A stretch of DNA of 64,000 nucleotides from Planctomycetaceae bacterium (GTDB lineage: Bacteria > Planctomycetota > Planctomycetia > Pirellulales > Pirellulaceae). The stretch covers positions 1 through 64,000 of the forward strand of contig JAEUIQ010000096.1 in the NCBI GenBank assembly GCA_016794985.1, read 5' to 3'. The notes beneath the pieces were generated by a model. That model was not told the DNA's origin, searched no databases, and saw nothing but the letters and a program-made list of their open reading frames with translations. Below, piece by piece: positions 62,600 to 64,000 of the stretch. The translations under genes were made by a program, and so were the position numbers. Numbering within the stretch: position 1 is the first letter of the stretch; every line of letters begins with the position of its first letter.

Positions 62600-62941
62600 C
62601 CAACCCCCGAACCAAGGGACTTGGCCAAGTTACTAGGCCGACGGCCTTGGACTGCGGCAGCCTGCTGCCGCCTTACTCCCACAGCCTGCTGTGGCGGTAT
62701 CGAAAAAAACTCCACAAGCTTTTCGTCCGCTCTGAAGTTACGGTGAAAAACGCACACACAAAATCTTTAACTGCAGCCGATGGGATGCGGCTCCTTCTCG
62801 TGCTCGTCGAAAATCTTCATCGGAAACTCACCATAACTTCATCTCGGCGTTGTTGGCGAGCAAGGCTTGGATTTGGTACAACAGCGGGTTGCCATCGACC
62901 GATGGCCCAATGGATGTTGATTCACACTAGCGAGATTCGTC
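62600..62941. other. Intergenic stretch with paired palindromes
   Basis: No gene is seen. The two palindromes at 62654-62694 are the only structure. Confidence 0.5.
62654..62694. repeat. Two adjacent perfect palindromes sharing the centre AGCCTGCT
   Basis: GCGGCAGC-CT-GCTGCCGC at 62654-62671 and CCACAGC-CT-GCTGTGG at 62679-62694 are perfect stems of 8 and 7 bp with the same two-base loop. The second has a different outer stem with compensating changes on both sides. Confidence 0.85.
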
Positions 62942-63898
62942 ATGACCCATTCCGACAACGATTCCAACTTTTTGTCGACGCGCCGAAATTTACTCACGAC
63001 GGCAGCCGCGACCTTGGTGGGTGTTGGCGGCGTGGCCAACGCGTCGGCGGCAGAGCAACCAGTCACCAAAGCCAAGCGACTTGTGCGGTTCGCCCACATG
63101 ACCGATGTCCACGTGCAAACCGACCGCGCAGCCGATCGGGGCTTTGAAACCGCATTGGCTCATGTGCAGCAGCAAGCCGATCCACCCGAGTGGATCATGT
63201 TCGGGGGCGACAATGTGATGAATGTCGATAGCAAAGATGGCGCTGCCACGGCTGAACTGCAATTGAAGACCTGGAATCGTTGCCTCAAGAATGGCTTGAG
63301 CCTCCCGTATCAAGTTTGTGTTGGCAACCATGACGTATTGAACATGGATGCCAACGCCGGCAAAAAATGGGCGGCAGATGCCTTTGGTCTAACCCAATCG
63401 TATTACCATTTTGAGAGGAACGGGTGGCGCTTTGTCGTGCTCGATAGCACCATGCCGGTCGCCGGAGGCTACAAGGCGCGACTGGGGGAAGCTCAAGCGG
63501 ATTGGTTGCAAACGACTCTAAAGGAAACGAGCACCACTACGCCAATCGCGATTGTCAGCCACATTCCGATCCTATCGGCCAGTGCTTTCTTTGATGGCGA
63601 CAACGAGCAAAGCGGTGACTGGGTTGTTCCCGGCGCTTGGATGCATTTGGACGCGAGATCGATCAAAGATCTTTTCCTAAAACACTCCAATGTAAAATTG
63701 TCACTGTCGGGCCACATTCATCTCGTGGATGAGGTGCGGTACAACAACGTCGCTTACTATTGCAATGGAGCCGTATGCGGCGGATGGTGGAAAGGCCCGT
63801 GCCAAGAGTTCGGCAACGGGTATGCCTTGATTGATCTGTTCGACGATGGCACCACGCAGCGAACCTTCGTCTATTTCCCCTGGCAGGCCCAGCCGTAG
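62942..63898 (+). CDS. Exported calcineurin-like metallophosphoesterase (Tat)
   Basis: The 318-residue protein has a Tat-type signal (STRRNLLTTAAATLVGVGG). The metallophosphoesterase metal set is complete: FAHMTDVHVQ (Asp-x-His), MFGGDNVMN (Gly-Asp-Asn), VCVGNHDVLN (Gly-Asn-His-Asp), IVSHIPIL (His) and LSGHIHLVD (Gly-His-x-His). It should hydrolyse a phosphomonoester or phosphodiester outside the cytoplasm; the substrate is unknown. It stands alone at the end of the window, after the paired palindromes. Confidence 0.93.
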   Translation: MTHSDNDSNFLSTRRNLLTTAAATLVGVGGVANASAAEQPVTKAKRLVRFAHMTDVHVQTDRAADRGFETALAHVQQQADPPEWIMFGGDNVMNVDSKDGAATAELQLKTWNRCLKNGLSLPYQVCVGNHDVLNMDANAGKKWAADAFGLTQSYYHFERNGWRFVVLDSTMPVAGGYKARLGEAQADWLQTTLKETSTTTPIAIVSHIPILSASAFFDGDNEQSGDWVVPGAWMHLDARSIKDLFLKHSNVKLSLSGHIHLVDEVRYNNVAYYCNGAVCGGWWKGPCQEFGNGYALIDLFDDGTTQRTFVYFPWQAQP

Positions 63899-64000
63899 CC
63901 AAACCAAGCATCGAATCAACAAAGGTCCTGGACCCGAAATTCTACTTCGAATCAAAGTTTTGCGATTCAATCGTCCACTTTGCATCTTGTTTGAGCAAGC

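Overview
The window looks like a chromosomal segment of a planctomycete, probably in the Pirellulales. The evidence is the typical gene set of that group: a formylglycine-type sulfatase, DUF1549/DUF1553-type cytochrome proteins, a DUF1501 protein with a Tat signal, a DUF1080 protein, a Gfo/Idh/MocA oxidoreductase with a Tat signal, an SHD1-type protein, four ECF sigma factors, two Ser/Thr kinases and many long secreted proteins. Gene density is moderate. The gaps are rich in short repeats, hairpins and dead transposases. Genus and species are not claimed.

Layout. 0.6-5 kb is accessory DNA: a soluble ComEC-type metallo-beta-lactamase protein, an integrase-type transposase with an in-frame stop, a secreted protein, and two facing 14-bp tandem arrays. 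5-15.7 kb is mostly core: tRNA-Leu, a DUF4105 lipoprotein, FabI, a GAF/sigma-54 activator, PyrG, an SHD1 protein and a PQQ-propeller lipoprotein. 16-23 kb is one probable operon: YraN, sulfatase, a double HtrA-like protein with no catalytic residues, and a DUF1549/DUF1553 protein. MgtC and an IS630 remnant follow. 24.8-28.4 kb is an ECF sigma/kinase-TPR pair. 28.5-33.6 kb carries a repeat-bounded membrane protein and a cupin/DUF1501/cytochrome operon. 33.6-34.9 kb is a repeat island around a GxxExxY (PD-(D/E)XK-like) gene framed by a perfect 28-bp inverted repeat. 34.9-42.6 kb holds an oxidoreductase, a HEAT-repeat protein, two sigma/membrane-protein pairs and a DUF1080 protein.

43.2-51.7 kb is a minus-strand signalling locus. 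An ECF sigma factor comes first, then two small secreted proteins, then a 1964-residue protein. That protein joins an anti-sigma-type zinc motif, a Ser/Thr kinase, one membrane span, six copies of an unrecognised domain, carboxypeptidase-regulatory-like domains and a TIGR03067-like end. 52.6-55.2 kb is an inactive-transglutaminase/7TM protein coupled to an ATP-grasp ligase. 55.5-62.6 kb is a BlaI repressor with two matching upstream dyads, followed by a 2180-residue BlaR1-like receptor. A Tat-exported phosphoesterase ends the window.

The best candidates for undescribed biology are the GxxExxY repeat cassette, the sigma/ZAS-kinase locus with its six-fold repeated domain, and the tandem pseudo-HtrA in the sulfatase operon. 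All calls come from reading the sequence and from remembered family motifs; no search was run.
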